64,000 nucleotides of DNA from Aeromicrobium senzhongii (GTDB lineage Bacteria; Actinomycetota; Actinomycetes; Propionibacteriales; Nocardioidaceae). The stretch lies in NCBI RefSeq assembly GCF_014334735.1, contig NZ_CP060587.1, positions 2,108,001 to 2,172,000 of the forward strand. The letters run 5' to 3'. A program made the translations under genes and the position numbers. Positions 8,998 to 17,989 of this stretch are shown here, piece by piece. Below the pieces are notes generated by a model. It saw only the letters and a list, made by a program, of their open reading frames with translations. It was not told where the DNA came from and did not search any database. Every line of letters begins with the position of its first letter. Position 1 is the stretch's first letter.

Positions 8998-10319
8998 CAC
9001 GACACTCCTTCGACTCGCATGACCGACGAAACCCCGCGCACCATCTCCAGTTCGCGGATCTTCCCCACCGTCGCCGCGAGCGCGGCGTCGTCGGCTTCGT
9101 GGGTGACGACGACGAGCTGGGCGTCGTCGCCGCGGCCCTCCTGGCGGACCGTCCTGATCGACACGTCGTGGTCCGCGAAGGCGTGGGCGACCGCGGAGAG
9201 GACACCCGGACGGTCGTCGACGTCGATCGACACGTGGTACCTCGTGCGGGCACGACCGATGTCGAGGACCTCGACCTGCGCATGCGCGGTCTCGCCCGGC
9301 CCGAAGACTCCCTCGACGCGGTGACGCGCCACCGTGACGACGTCGCCGAGGACGGCGCTGGCCGTGGGGGCGCCCCCGGCACCGGGGCCGTAGAACATGA
9401 GCTGGCCGGCGGCCTCGCTCTCGACGAACACGGCGTTGTAGGCGCCGCGCACGCTGGCGAGCGGGTGGGTCTTCGGGATCATCGCCGGGTGGACGCGCGC
9501 CGAGACGGCCGTGCCCTCGGCATCGATCTCGCAGATGGCCAGCAGCTTGACGACGCAGCCCATCTCGTCGGCGGACCGGACGTCGGCCGCGGTGACCTCG
9601 GTGATGCCCTCGCGGTGGACGTCGGCGATCGTCACGCGGGTGTGGAAGGCCAGGCCCGCCAGGATCGCCGCCTTGGCAGCAGCGTCGAAGCCCTCGACGT
9701 CGGCCGTCGGGTCGGCCTCGGCGAACCCGAGGCGCTGCGCCTCGTCGAGTGCCTCGTCAAAGCTGGCGCCCGTCGAGGTCATGGCGTCGAGGATGAAGTT
9801 GGTGGTGCCGTTGACGATGCCCAGGACCCGCTCGACCCGGTCGCCGGCGAGGGACTCGCGCAACGGGCGGACGATCGGAATGGCGCCGGCGACGGCGGCC
9901 TCGTAGTAGAGGTCGCGCTCGGCCTTGACGGCGGCCTCGTAGAGGGTGTCCCCGTCCTCGGCCAGCAGCGCCTTGTTGGCCGTCACGACGGACGCCCCGC
10001 TCTCGAGGGCGGCGAGGATCAGCTCGCGGGCCGGCTCGATGCCGCCGATGACCTCGATCACGACGTCGAGGTCGCCCCGGGTCACCAGCCCCAGGGCGTC
10101 GGTCGTGAAGAGTTCGGCAGGCAGGTCCAGGTCGCGGGTGCGGTCGATGCGCCGGACGGCGATGCCGACCAACTCGATCGGAGCGCCGACACGTCGACCC
10201 AGTTCCTCGGCGTCACGCACCAGGAACCGGGCGACCTCGGTGCCGACGACACCGCAGCCGAGCATCGCGATGCGGATCGGGCGGGCTCCGTCGGGAGCCT
10301 CCAGCGGGGGCATGGTCAC
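8997..10319 (-). CDS. hom: Homoserine dehydrogenase
   Basis: NAD(P)H-dependent reduction of aspartate semialdehyde to homoserine, the branch point from lysine to threonine and methionine. The 440 aa have a Rossmann motif [11 protein letters not shown] (about 19-29), the catalytic core with [14 protein letters not shown], and a C-terminal ACT domain (about 355-430, [17 protein letters not shown]) typical of threonine feedback. TAGGCT lies 6 nt before the GTG at 10319, suggesting a leaderless message starting at that GTG; ATG 10313 is the alternative. In many actinobacteria lysA lies directly upstream; here two unrelated genes intervene. Confidence 0.95.
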   Translation of the reverse strand: MTMPPLEAPDGARPIRIAMLGCGVVGTEVARFLVRDAEELGRRVGAPIELVGIAVRRIDRTRDLDLPAELFTTDALGLVTRGDLDVVIEVIGGIEPARELILAALESGASVVTANKALLAEDGDTLYEAAVKAERDLYYEAAVAGAIPIVRPLRESLAGDRVERVLGIVNGTTNFILDAMTSTGASFDEALDEAQRLGFAEADPTADVEGFDAAAKAAILAGLAFHTRVTIADVHREGITEVTAADVRSADEMGCVVKLLAICEIDAEGTAVSARVHPAMIPKTHPLASVRGAYNAVFVESEAAGQLMFYGPGAGGAPTASAVLGDVVTVARHRVEGVFGPGETAHAQVEVLDIGRARTRYHVSIDVDDRPGVLSAVAHAFADHDVSIRTVRQEGRGDDAQLVVVTHEADDAALAATVGKIRELEMVRGVSSVMRVEGVS

Positions 10320-10325
10320 CGGGTC

Positions 10326-10331
10326 AGCCTA
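10326..10331 (-). promoter_or_regulatory. -10 hexamer (TAGGCT), leaderless start of hom
   Basis: Six nt separate TAGGCT from GTG 10319. This gives the threonine genes their own promoter, independent of argS-lysA. Confidence 0.5.
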
Positions 10332-10418
10332 TCTGCGGTGCGGCGTCGCTCGCGGTCGCGTCCAGTACACGGCGGCTCCAGCGGTGGCAGAATCGACATC
10401 GGAGCAGGGGGTGGTCCC

Positions 10419-12005
10419 ATGGTGGGTGTTCTCGAGTTCCTCGGCGACCAGCCCCTGATCCTGCTCGGACTGCTGATCGCCCTGGGCTCGGCGGCCGGAC
10501 GTCTCGGCATCGGCGGCGTCTCGCTGGGACCGGTCGCCGTGCTCTTCGTCGCCATCGCCCTCACGGCCCTGGGCACCACCTACGACGTCACGCTGGAGGT
10601 GCCCGAGCTGCTGGGCAGCATGGGCCTGGCCCTGTTCGCGTTCGCCACCGGCATCCTGGCCGGGCCCAGCTTCTTCACGACCTTGAGATCGGCCTGGCAG
10701 GTGGTCCTGGCCGTCGCGGGAATCCTCATCCTGGCGGCCGGCGCCGGAGCGGTCGTGGGCCGCTCGCTGGGGCTGAACTCCGAGGCGATCGCGGGCGCAT
10801 TCGCCGGCGCCGTCAACAACACCCCGGCCCTGGCCGCTGCGGGCGGCACCCCGCAGGCGACGGTCGGATACGCGACGGCCTACCTCTACGGCGTGGTCGC
10901 GATGCTGTTCGTCACCGGGCTGGCGGTGAGCCGCGGTGAGCGCGACCGCGACACTCCCGCCGAGATCACGGACCTGACGGTGCGGGTCGAGGGCGACAGC
11001 AGCGTCTCGGTCGCCGACCTGCGTCACCGCTACGGCGACCGGCTGACGTTCTCCCGGGTCGCTCCCAACGCCCACACTCCTCCCGAGCCGGTGCTCGAGG
11101 ACACCCGCGTCGGCCCGGGCGATCTCGTGACGGTGGTCGGACCACGCGAGGAGGTCGAGGCATGCTGCCGGGAGCTCGGGCACGCCTCCTCGCACGACCT
11201 GACCCGCGACCGGTCCTCCCTGGACTTCCGCCGGATCACGATCTCCGACCCTCGCCTGGCCGGACGCCGGGTCGGTGACCTGGACCGCGACCTCGGGCGC
11301 CGCTTCGACGCGGGGATCACCCGGGTCCGGCGCGGGGACGTCGACTTCGTGGCCACGCCGGACCTCATGCTGCAGCTGGGCGACCGGGTGCGCGTCGTCG
11401 CCCCGCCGGAGACCATCGGCGAGGTCAGCCGGGTGCTCGGCGATTCGTCGCGCGGACTGACCGACGTCAACCCGGTGGCCCTCGGGGTCGGCTTCGCCCT
11501 CGGGCTGGGACTGGGCCAGGTCGCCGTGCCGGTGCCCGGGTTCGGCTCGGTGATGGTGGGCGCTGCCGCCGGCACGCTCCTCGTGGGACTCGTGATGGGC
11601 CGCCTCGGACGCGTGGGGCGGGTCGCCACCACGTTGCCCCACACCGCCGCCTCGGTCATGGTCGAGCTCGGCCTGCTGGTGTTCCTGGCGTACGCCGGCA
11701 CCCGCGCCGGATCGCAGATCATCACCGCGTTCACGGACGGCGAGGTCCTGAACCTGCTCGTGACCGGCGCCGTCGTGACGACCACGGTCGGCATCGGCGT
11801 CTACACGGTCATGCGGTGGGGCTTCAAGGTCGGACGCATCCGACTCGCGGGCATCGTCGCGGGCAGCCACACCCAGCCGGCGCTGCTGGCGTTCGCCAAC
11901 GCGCGCACGGGCCACGACCCGCGGGTCGCTCTCGGGTACGCGCTGGTCTATCCGGCGGCCATGGTCGTCAAGATCATCCTCGCCCAGCTGTTGGTCGTGC
12001 TGTAG
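10419..12005 (+). CDS. AspT/YidE-type putative transporter with two RCK_C (TrkA-C) domains
   Basis: A 528-residue membrane protein starting MVGVLEFLGDQPLILLG. Layout: about five helices (1-170), a soluble insert with two RCK_C-like domains (about 180-340, each ending in a GDLVTVVGP- or GDRVRVVAP-type strand), then about five more helices (350-528). FAGAVNNTPALAAAGG and GSHTQPALLAFANA are the paired family motifs. Relatives include the aspartate:alanine exchanger AspT, but the substrate here is unknown. The ATG at 10419 follows AGGGGG; the very long upstream frame is a shadow of hom. It interrupts the lysA-hom neighbourhood on the opposite strand. Confidence 0.85.
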   Translation: MVGVLEFLGDQPLILLGLLIALGSAAGRLGIGGVSLGPVAVLFVAIALTALGTTYDVTLEVPELLGSMGLALFAFATGILAGPSFFTTLRSAWQVVLAVAGILILAAGAGAVVGRSLGLNSEAIAGAFAGAVNNTPALAAAGGTPQATVGYATAYLYGVVAMLFVTGLAVSRGERDRDTPAEITDLTVRVEGDSSVSVADLRHRYGDRLTFSRVAPNAHTPPEPVLEDTRVGPGDLVTVVGPREEVEACCRELGHASSHDLTRDRSSLDFRRITISDPRLAGRRVGDLDRDLGRRFDAGITRVRRGDVDFVATPDLMLQLGDRVRVVAPPETIGEVSRVLGDSSRGLTDVNPVALGVGFALGLGLGQVAVPVPGFGSVMVGAAAGTLLVGLVMGRLGRVGRVATTLPHTAASVMVELGLLVFLAYAGTRAGSQIITAFTDGEVLNLLVTGAVVTTTVGIGVYTVMRWGFKVGRIRLAGIVAGSHTQPALLAFANARTGHDPRVALGYALVYPAAMVVKIILAQLLVVL

Positions 12006-12011
12006 CCGCCG

Positions 12012-12635
12012 TCACCGGACGAAGTTCGCCCCGAGGTTGATCGCGGTGACGAGGATGACCGTGCCGAACAGGTACGAGAGCAATCCGTGGCGCAGGGTGA
12101 GCGACCGCAGTCGGCTGCTCTGCAGGTTGGTGTCGGCGATCTGGTAGGTCATCCCCACGGTGAAGGCCATGTAGGCGAAGTCGCCGTAGCGCGGCGGGTC
12201 CTCGGTGTTGAAGTCGACCCCGCCCGCCGGCCCGCTGTAGTAGGCGCCGGCGTAGCGCAGCGTGTAGAGCGTGTGGATCATGATCCACGAGCACGCCACA
12301 CTGCCCACCGCCAGCAGCGCACGGACCCGCTCGGCCGTGTGGGTGTCGGCCTGGGCCACGAGCATGTAGCCGACGGCGCCGAAGCTGGCGACCGTCGCCA
12401 GCACCATCGCGGCCTCCGTGAAGTGTCGCGACGGGTCGGCCTCCAGCGCGTGCGCCCGCGTGCCGGTCGCGTCCAGGCGCCGGGTCGTCAGGTAGATGTG
12501 CAGGACGTACGCGGCACAGGCCGTTCCCCAGCCAATGACGGGGGCGACCGGTCCGGCCGAGAGCACCGCCGCCAGGATCCCGGCCGGGACCCCGGTGACG
12601 ACCATCAACAGCAGATGGCTGGCTCCCCGGTTCAC
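12012..12635 (-). CDS. DUF1345 family membrane protein
   Basis: A 207-residue protein with four or five hydrophobic helices and the DUF1345 signature DFAYMAFTVGMTYQIADTNL near residue 155. The function of the family is not established. TACGCT lies 6 nt before its GTG (12635), so it probably has its own leaderless message. Its stop is 6 bases from that of the convergent transporter gene. Confidence 0.88.
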   Translation of the reverse strand: MNRGASHLLLMVVTGVPAGILAAVLSAGPVAPVIGWGTACAAYVLHIYLTTRRLDATGTRAHALEADPSRHFTEAAMVLATVASFGAVGYMLVAQADTHTAERVRALLAVGSVACSWIMIHTLYTLRYAGAYYSGPAGGVDFNTEDPPRYGDFAYMAFTVGMTYQIADTNLQSSRLRSLTLRHGLLSYLFGTVILVTAINLGANFVR

Positions 12636-12641
12636 TCTCGC

Positions 12642-12647
12642 AGCGTA
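12642..12647 (-). promoter_or_regulatory. -10 hexamer (TACGCT), leaderless start of the DUF1345 gene
   Basis: Six nt separate TACGCT from GTG 12635. Confidence 0.5.
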
Positions 12648-12675
12648 GGCCGGTTCCGGCGGCCCCGCCGCGCGC

Positions 12676-14076
12676 TCACTCGACGTCGAGCGCGAGCAGG
12701 TCGTCCTCGGTCTCGCGACGCAGGATCAACCGCGCCTCGCCGTCTCGGACCGCCACCACGGCCGCGCGCGGCACGTGGTTGTAGTTGTTGGCCAGCGAGC
12801 GGCAGTAGGCGCCCGTCCCCGGGACGGCGAGCAGGTCGCCGGCGGCCACGTCCGACGGCAGGAACTCGGACTTGACGACGATGTCGCCGGACTCGCAGTG
12901 CTTGCCCACGACGCGCGCCAGGACCGGCCGGGCGTGCGACTCGCGGGAGGCGAGCGTGCACGAATAGTCGGCGCCGTAGAGCGCGGGCCGGATGTTGTCG
13001 CTCATCCCGCCGTCGACCGAGACGTAGAGGCGCGAGCCGCCGTTGTCGAGACCGACCGCCTTGGTCGTGCCGACCTCGTACAGCGTGAACGTGGACGGTC
13101 CGGCGATGGCGCGGCCGGGCTCGATCGACAGCTGCGGCACGTCCATCCCGAGCGCGGCGCACTCGTCGGTGACGATCTTGACGATCTCGCTGCCCAGGTC
13201 CTCGGGGGCCCGGGGATCGTCCTGGGTCGTGTAGGCGATGCCGAAGCCACCGCCGAGGTCGAGCTCGGGCGCCGTGACGCCCAGCTCGCGGGCGATCTGC
13301 GCATGCAGACGCAGGACCCGGCGGGCGGCCACCTCGAAGCCGTCGGTGACGAAGATCTGCGAGCCAATGTGCGAGTGCAGACCGAGGAAGTCCAGTCCGT
13401 CGGTGGCCAGCACGCGCCGCACGGCCTCGAGCGCTGCGCCGTCGGAGATCGAGAAGCCGAACTTCTGGTCCTCGTGCGAGGTCGAGATGTACTCGTGGGT
13501 GTGGGCCTCCACGCCGGCGGTGACGCGCACCATGACCGGCGCCCGGACACCCAGCTCGGCGGTGAGGGCGCCGAGGCGCTCGATCTCCTCGAAGGAGTCG
13601 ATGACGATGCGGCCGACACCGACCTCGAGGCACCGGCGCAGCTCGGCCACCGACTTGTTGTTGCCGTGGTGGCCGATGCGCTCGGTCGGGAACCCCGCCC
13701 GCAGCGCGACGGCCAGCTCGCCGCCGGTGCACACGTCGAGGTTGAGACCCTCCTCGGCGATCCAGCGGGCCGTGGCGACGCACAGGAACGCCTTGCCGGC
13801 GTAGTAGACGTCGGCGGTCGGGAACGCGTCGCGGAAGGCGCGGGCCCGGGACCGGAAGTCGTCCTCGTCGACGACGTAGAGCGGCGTGCCGAACTCCTGG
13901 GCCAGCTCGGGGGCCGACTGGCCGGCGACCGTCAGGACCCCGTCGACCTTGCTGACGTTGGCCGCCCACAGGTGCGGCACGAGCTGGTTGGCGTCGTCGG
14001 GCTCGCGGAGCCACTCCGGGCCCCGGCTGCCGGCCTGACCGTGCAGGGCACCCGCCTCGTGGGAACGCATGGTCAC
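12676..14076 (-). CDS. lysA: Diaminopimelate decarboxylase
   Basis: PLP enzyme catalysing the last step of lysine synthesis, decarboxylation of meso-diaminopimelate. The 466 aa show the fold-III features: PLP lysine (Lys95) in YYAGKAFLC, HIGSQ, the glycine-rich DLGGGFGIAYT, EPGRAIAG, and the second-subunit CESGD cysteine near residue 385. The GTG at 14076 overlaps the argS stop as GTGA; ATG 14070 is an equally possible start 6 bases on. There is no clear Shine-Dalgarno, as expected for a coupled start. Confidence 0.95.
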   Translation of the reverse strand: MTMRSHEAGALHGQAGSRGPEWLREPDDANQLVPHLWAANVSKVDGVLTVAGQSAPELAQEFGTPLYVVDEDDFRSRARAFRDAFPTADVYYAGKAFLCVATARWIAEEGLNLDVCTGGELAVALRAGFPTERIGHHGNNKSVAELRRCLEVGVGRIVIDSFEEIERLGALTAELGVRAPVMVRVTAGVEAHTHEYISTSHEDQKFGFSISDGAALEAVRRVLATDGLDFLGLHSHIGSQIFVTDGFEVAARRVLRLHAQIARELGVTAPELDLGGGFGIAYTTQDDPRAPEDLGSEIVKIVTDECAALGMDVPQLSIEPGRAIAGPSTFTLYEVGTTKAVGLDNGGSRLYVSVDGGMSDNIRPALYGADYSCTLASRESHARPVLARVVGKHCESGDIVVKSEFLPSDVAAGDLLAVPGTGAYCRSLANNYNHVPRAAVVAVRDGEARLILRRETEDDLLALDVE

Positions 14077-15734
14077 ATCCGATCCGGCGCGGAGACGCCG
14101 AGCAGGTCGAGCCCGTTGGCCAGGACCTGACGCGTCGCGGCGACCAGCACGAGGCGCGCACGGTGCGTGTCGGTCGGCTCCTCGTCACCCTGCGGGAGGA
14201 CGCGGCACTCGTCGTAGAACTTGTGGAAGGTCGACGCGGTCTCCTCGAGGTACCGCGCGATGCGGTGCGGCTCGCGCAGCTCGGCGGCGCGGGCGACGAC
14301 GCGGGGGAACTCGGCGAGGGCGCGCAACAGCGCACCCGCCCGCTCCTCCACCAGCTGCGACGGGTCGAACGTCTCGAGGTCGGCGGCCAGCCCGAGGTCG
14401 GCGCCGTTGCGCACGATCGACGAGAGCCGGGCGTGGGCGTACTGGACGTAGTAGACCGGGTTGTCGTTGCTCTTGCGGGTCATCTCGGCGACATCGAGGG
14501 TCAGCGGCGAGTCGGCCGGGTACCGGATGAGCGTGTACCGCAGCGGGTCGACGCCGATGAGGTCGATCAGCTCGCGCAGCGACACGATCGTGCCGGCCCG
14601 CTTGCTGAGCTTGAGCTCCTGACCGTTCTGCAGGATCTTGACCAGCTGGCCGATGAGCACCTGGATCTGCTCACCGGGGGTGTCGCCGACGCAGGCCGCC
14701 ATGGCGTTGAGGCGCCCGACGTAGCCGTGGTGGTCGGCGCCCAGCAGGTAGATGCAGGTGTCGAAGCCGCGGTCGCGCTTGTCGACGTAGTAGGCCGTGT
14801 CGGACGCGAAGTAGGTCAGCTCGCCGTTGCCGCGCAGCAGGACGCGGTCCTTGTCGTCACCGAAGTCGGTGGTGCGCATCCACGTCGCGCCGTCGGCCTC
14901 GAACAGCCGGCCCTGTTCGCGCAGGCGCGCGAGGCTGCGGTCGACCGCGTCGGACTCGTGCAGCGACCGCTCGGAGAACCACACGTCGAAGTGCGTGTTG
15001 AGCTCCGCCAGCTCGGACTGGTGCTCGTGCAGCTGCAGGGCGTACCCGGCCTCGCGGAAGGCGACCGCCTGCTCGTCGCGCGGCAAGGAGGTGATGCCCG
15101 GGTCGGCCTCGACGATCCGCGCGGCCAGGTCGGCGACGTACGCGCCGTGGTACCCGTCCTCGGGCGGCTCCTCGCCGTGCGCCCGCGCCATCAGCGAGGC
15201 GCCGAACTTGTCCATCTGGTTGCCGCGGTCGTTGATGTAGAACTCGCGGGTGACGTCGTCACCGGCCGCGGCCATGACGCGCGCGATCGCGTCGCCGACG
15301 GCGGCCCAGCGGGTGTGGCCCAGGTGCAACGGGCCGGTCGGGTTGGCGCTGATGAACTCGAGGTCGACCTTGCGGCCGGTCGGCGCGCCGTGGCCGTACG
15401 TGGCACCGGCCTCGAGGACGTGACGGGCGATCTCGCCCTGCGCGCCCGCGGCGACCCGGATGTTCAGGAAGCCGGGACCGGCGACCTCGGCGGCCGAGAT
15501 GCCGTCGGCACCGGCCAGCTCCGTGGCGAGCAGCTCGGCGAACTCGCGCGGGTTCATGCCGGCCTTCTTGCCCAGCTGCATCGCGATGTTCGTGGCGTAG
15601 TCGCCGTGCTCCTTGACCTTCGGTCGCTCGACGCGCACCTGGCTGGGAACCGGGTCGGAAAGGGTCACGCGGCCGGCGTCCACGAGGGACGTCAGGGCCG
15701 CGACGATGGCGTCGGAAAGCTGCTCGGGGGTCAC
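14073..15734 (-). CDS. argS: Arginyl-tRNA synthetase
   Basis: Class I synthetase charging tRNA-Arg. The 553 aa contain the N-terminal Add1 domain (about 1-110), the HIGH-type motif HLGH (137-140), the KMSK-equivalent KLSKRAGT, and the C-terminal DALR anticodon-binding domain ending LDLLGVSAPDRM. TAGGCT lies 6 nt before the GTG at 15734, so argS-lysA probably starts with a leaderless message. A tRNA-Arg gene lies about 450 bases upstream. Confidence 0.96.
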   Translation of the reverse strand: MTPEQLSDAIVAALTSLVDAGRVTLSDPVPSQVRVERPKVKEHGDYATNIAMQLGKKAGMNPREFAELLATELAGADGISAAEVAGPGFLNIRVAAGAQGEIARHVLEAGATYGHGAPTGRKVDLEFISANPTGPLHLGHTRWAAVGDAIARVMAAAGDDVTREFYINDRGNQMDKFGASLMARAHGEEPPEDGYHGAYVADLAARIVEADPGITSLPRDEQAVAFREAGYALQLHEHQSELAELNTHFDVWFSERSLHESDAVDRSLARLREQGRLFEADGATWMRTTDFGDDKDRVLLRGNGELTYFASDTAYYVDKRDRGFDTCIYLLGADHHGYVGRLNAMAACVGDTPGEQIQVLIGQLVKILQNGQELKLSKRAGTIVSLRELIDLIGVDPLRYTLIRYPADSPLTLDVAEMTRKSNDNPVYYVQYAHARLSSIVRNGADLGLAADLETFDPSQLVEERAGALLRALAEFPRVVARAAELREPHRIARYLEETASTFHKFYDECRVLPQGDEEPTDTHRARLVLVAATRQVLANGLDLLGVSAPDRM

Positions 15735-15740
15735 CGGCCC

Positions 15741-15746
15741 AGCCTA
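15741..15746 (-). promoter_or_regulatory. -10 hexamer (TAGGCT), leaderless start of argS
   Basis: Six nt separate TAGGCT from GTG 15734. Confidence 0.5.
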
Positions 15747-15756
15747 TCGGCGTGCG

Positions 15757-16137
15757 CTAGCGGCGAGATTCGAGGACCCGGCGCACGGTCGCGACGAGCG
15801 TGTCCGGGTCGAACGGCTTGGTCACGTACTCGTCCACGCCGGCGGCCGCCGCACGGTTGAGATCGATCTGCTGGCTCTGGGTCGAGACCATCACGAGTCC
15901 CACCCGGGCGAAGCGTGGGTTCGCCCGCACGCGGGTGATGGCGGTGACGCCGTCCATGCGCGGCATCATCATGTCCATCGTGATGACGTCGGGCAGTGTC
16001 TCGAGGCCGGCCAGGACGTCGAGGCAGTCCTGACCGTCCTCGGCCTCGATCACGTCGAATCCGGCCAGCTCGAGGTTCGTGCGAATCAGGAAACGGATCG
16101 ACGCCGTGTCGTCGACGACCAGCACGGTGGGGGGCAC
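15757..16137 (-). CDS. Single-domain response regulator (CheY-like receiver)
   Basis: A 126-residue receiver domain with no output domain. Seen: the acidic pair in LVVDDT, the phospho-acceptor Asp in ITMDMMMPRMDG, the Ser/Thr in LVMVSTQS and the Lys in VTKPFDPDTL. Such stand-alone receivers act through partner proteins. No kinase is adjacent; the nearest in the window is PdtaS-like at 36.2-37.6 kb, with no evidence of pairing. The GTG at 16137 is preferred because TACCGT lies 7 nt upstream; GTG 16146 would add three residues. Confidence 0.88.
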   Translation of the reverse strand: MPPTVLVVDDTASIRFLIRTNLELAGFDVIEAEDGQDCLDVLAGLETLPDVITMDMMMPRMDGVTAITRVRANPRFARVGLVMVSTQSQQIDLNRAAAAGVDEYVTKPFDPDTLVATVRRVLESRR

Positions 16138-16144
16138 GGCCCCC

Positions 16145-16150
16145 ACGGTA
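16145..16150 (-). promoter_or_regulatory. -10 hexamer (TACCGT), leaderless start of the receiver gene
   Basis: Seven nt separate TACCGT from GTG 16137. It overlaps the alternative GTG at 16146, which argues against that start. Confidence 0.4.
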
Positions 16151-16191
16151 CCGGTGCGCTACCGTAGGTTCCCGCGGCACCGCCGTGAACG

Positions 16192-16263
16192 GCCCCCGTA
16201 GCTCAGGGGATAGAGCACCGCCCTCCGGAGGCGGGAGCGCAGGTTCGAATCCTGCCGGGGGCA
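16192..16263 (+). tRNA. tRNA-Arg (anticodon CCG)
   Basis: A complete cloverleaf: acceptor arms GCCCCCG and CGGGGGC, D arm starting TAGCTCAGGGG, anticodon stem CCGCC/GGCGG around loop CTCCGGA (anticodon CCG, reading CGG), T arm GCAGG-TTCGAAT-CCTGC, discriminator A. The 3' CCA is not encoded (ACCG follows). No integrase or duplicated 3' end lies nearby, so it is not a used attachment site within this window. Confidence 0.96.
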
Positions 16264-16284
16264 CCGTTCATGTAGCGCGACCGA

Positions 16285-16848
16285 TCACGGCTCCTCGGGG
16301 CGCAGGCCCCTCGCGAGGATCGACACCAGCCGCGTCCTCAGGTCCGGTGCCGCACGCCGCACCGACTCGGGCACCGGCCGCGTGATCATCCCCACGGTGG
16401 TGACGAGCTCCATCGCCGTCAGGTCCGTGCGCACCAGACCTTCGCCCTGCGCGGTCTCAAGCAGCTGGTCCACGCCGGCCAGCGCCTCGTCCTGGGCCGC
16501 ACGGACCTCGGGCGACAGGGCTTCGCCGGCGTGCTCGGCCAGCGCCGCCGTCAGTGCGCCGAGCTCGAGTCCGACGAGCCGCTCCACGAACTCGTCCCAG
16601 GCTCCGCCGGGCTCCTCCCCCAGCCGGTCCGCGGCATCGCGCGTCGCGGCGCGCACGTCGGACAGGATCGACAGCGCGACCTCGTCCAGCAGGGCGGCTC
16701 GGGAGTCGAAGTTCCGGTACAGCGTGCCGATCCCGACCCCAGCGGCCTCGGCGACCGCGTCGAGGGCCACGTCGCTGCCCCGCGCGGCGACCAGCGATCG
16801 CGCCGCATGGACGATCGTCTCGCGGCGCCTGGCGGCATCTGCCCTCAT
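16285..16848 (-). CDS. TetR-family repressor
   Basis: A 187-residue regulator. The helix-turn-helix spans about residues 15-45 (LDAVAEAAGVGIGTLYRNF); the rest is a helical ligand-binding domain with no recognisable ligand. GGAG precedes the ATG at 16848. It is divergent from a membrane-protein gene, and the 106-bp gap holds two operator-like repeats, so it most likely represses that gene and itself. Confidence 0.9.
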   Translation of the reverse strand: MRADAARRRETIVHAARSLVAARGSDVALDAVAEAAGVGIGTLYRNFDSRAALLDEVALSILSDVRAATRDAADRLGEEPGGAWDEFVERLVGLELGALTAALAEHAGEALSPEVRAAQDEALAGVDQLLETAQGEGLVRTDLTAMELVTTVGMITRPVPESVRRAAPDLRTRLVSILARGLRPEEP

Positions 16849-16892
16849 CGGCTGCTCCTGCGTGCTGGGTCGATTTGACTTCCCATCCTAAC

Positions 16893-16909
16893 CGGAGGAA
16901 TATCTTCCG
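16893..16909. promoter_or_regulatory. TetR operator candidate 1
   Basis: Imperfect palindrome CGGAGGAATATCTTCCG. It shares 13 of 17 bases with the second copy, whose start is 23 bp downstream. Confidence 0.55.
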
Positions 16910-16915
16910 AATAAG

Positions 16916-16932
16916 CGGAGGAACTTCATCCG
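16916..16932. promoter_or_regulatory. TetR operator candidate 2
   Basis: CGGAGGAACTTCATCCG, nested in a perfect 7-bp inverted repeat (AAGCGGA at 16913-16919 and TCCGCTT at 16929-16935). It ends 22 bases before the ATG of the divergent membrane protein. Confidence 0.6.
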
Positions 16933-16954
16933 CTTGGAAGACGAGGTCCCCCGC

Positions 16955-17974
16955 ATGTCATCCCCCACCGCCACCGAGCCGCGCGCCACCGAGAGCAGCG
17001 TCCGCCGGAGCATCCCGCCGCTGGCCCAGCTCGCCGGCCTGACCGCCGCCCTGGGCGCGATCCTGATCGCCCTGCTGGCGCTGTTCATCCTGCCCTCCCT
17101 CAAGAGCGGGGCCCATGACCTCCCGCTCGGCATCGCGGGCGACCCTGCCGCGGTCACCCAGGCGAAGGCGGCACTGGAGTCCGCAGCGCCCGGCGCCTAC
17201 GCCGTCGAGCTCTTCTCCTCGGCCGACGACCTCGACGACGCGATCGCGGACCGGACGGTCCACGGCGGCCTCGTGGCCGGCCCGCAGGGACTCGAGGTCC
17301 ACGTCGCGAGCGCGGGCTCGACCGCCATCTCCGGCTCGCTGACCGCGACCGCCCAGGGCGTCGGCCGGGCCATGGCCCTGCCCGTCAGCATCTCCGACGT
17401 CGTTCCCCTGCCCGAGGACGACCCGACCGGCATCGGCATCGGCGGTCTCGCCTTCCCGCTGGTCTTCGGCGGCATCGTCCCGGTGGTCGCGTTCCGCAGC
17501 ATCTTCAAGAACAGCGACCGCTGGAAGCTCGCCGGACTCACGTCGTTCGCGGTGATCGGCGGCGTCATCGTGGCCGCCGTCCTGCGCTTCTGGTTCGGCA
17601 GCATCACCGACTCCTTCTGGCCCGTGGCCGGCTCCATGGCCCTGGGCATCGCCGCCCTCGCCATCCCGCTCGCGGGACTCCAGCAGGCGCTGGGCGCCAA
17701 GGGCTTCACGATCGGCGCCGCCTCGATGATGTTCCTCGGAAACCCCCTCGCGGGCATCGCGACCACGGGCGCCTGGCTCCCCTCGGGACTGGGCGACCTG
17801 GGCCAGCTGCTGCCGCCCGGCGCGGCCGGAGCACTGGTCCGCTCGACCGCCTACTTCGACGGAGCCGGCAGCCTCGGCGCGACGCTCACCCTCACGGGGT
17901 GGATCGTCGCCGGCGGCGTCCTGCACGCCGTGGGGACGCGACGCGCTGCACGTCGCGAGACCATCACCGCCTGA
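16955..17974 (+). CDS. ABC-2/YhgE-like membrane protein, probable exporter component
   Basis: A 339-residue protein: one N-terminal helix (about 28-50), an extracytoplasmic domain of about 120 residues, then five or six helices (about 155-330). This layout resembles the YhgE/Pip and ABC-2 permease families. The ATG at 16955 has GAGG upstream and is preferred to the TTG at 16934, which lies inside the operator. No ATPase gene is adjacent. With the divergent TetR it looks like a ligand-induced efflux or envelope protein; the substrate is unknown. Confidence 0.72.
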   Translation: MSSPTATEPRATESSVRRSIPPLAQLAGLTAALGAILIALLALFILPSLKSGAHDLPLGIAGDPAAVTQAKAALESAAPGAYAVELFSSADDLDDAIADRTVHGGLVAGPQGLEVHVASAGSTAISGSLTATAQGVGRAMALPVSISDVVPLPEDDPTGIGIGGLAFPLVFGGIVPVVAFRSIFKNSDRWKLAGLTSFAVIGGVIVAAVLRFWFGSITDSFWPVAGSMALGIAALAIPLAGLQQALGAKGFTIGAASMMFLGNPLAGIATTGAWLPSGLGDLGQLLPPGAAGALVRSTAYFDGAGSLGATLTLTGWIVAGGVLHAVGTRRAARRETITA

Positions 17975-17989
17975 GCGAACGGGGCCGCC

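Noticed and set aside
15757-16137. Receiver protein as the PdtaR partner of the PdtaS-like kinase
   Set aside because: It has no ANTAR RNA-binding domain and lies 20 kb away.
16192-16263. tRNA-Arg as an integrated-element attachment site
   Set aside because: No integrase, no second copy of the tRNA 3' end, and both flanks look like ordinary chromosome.
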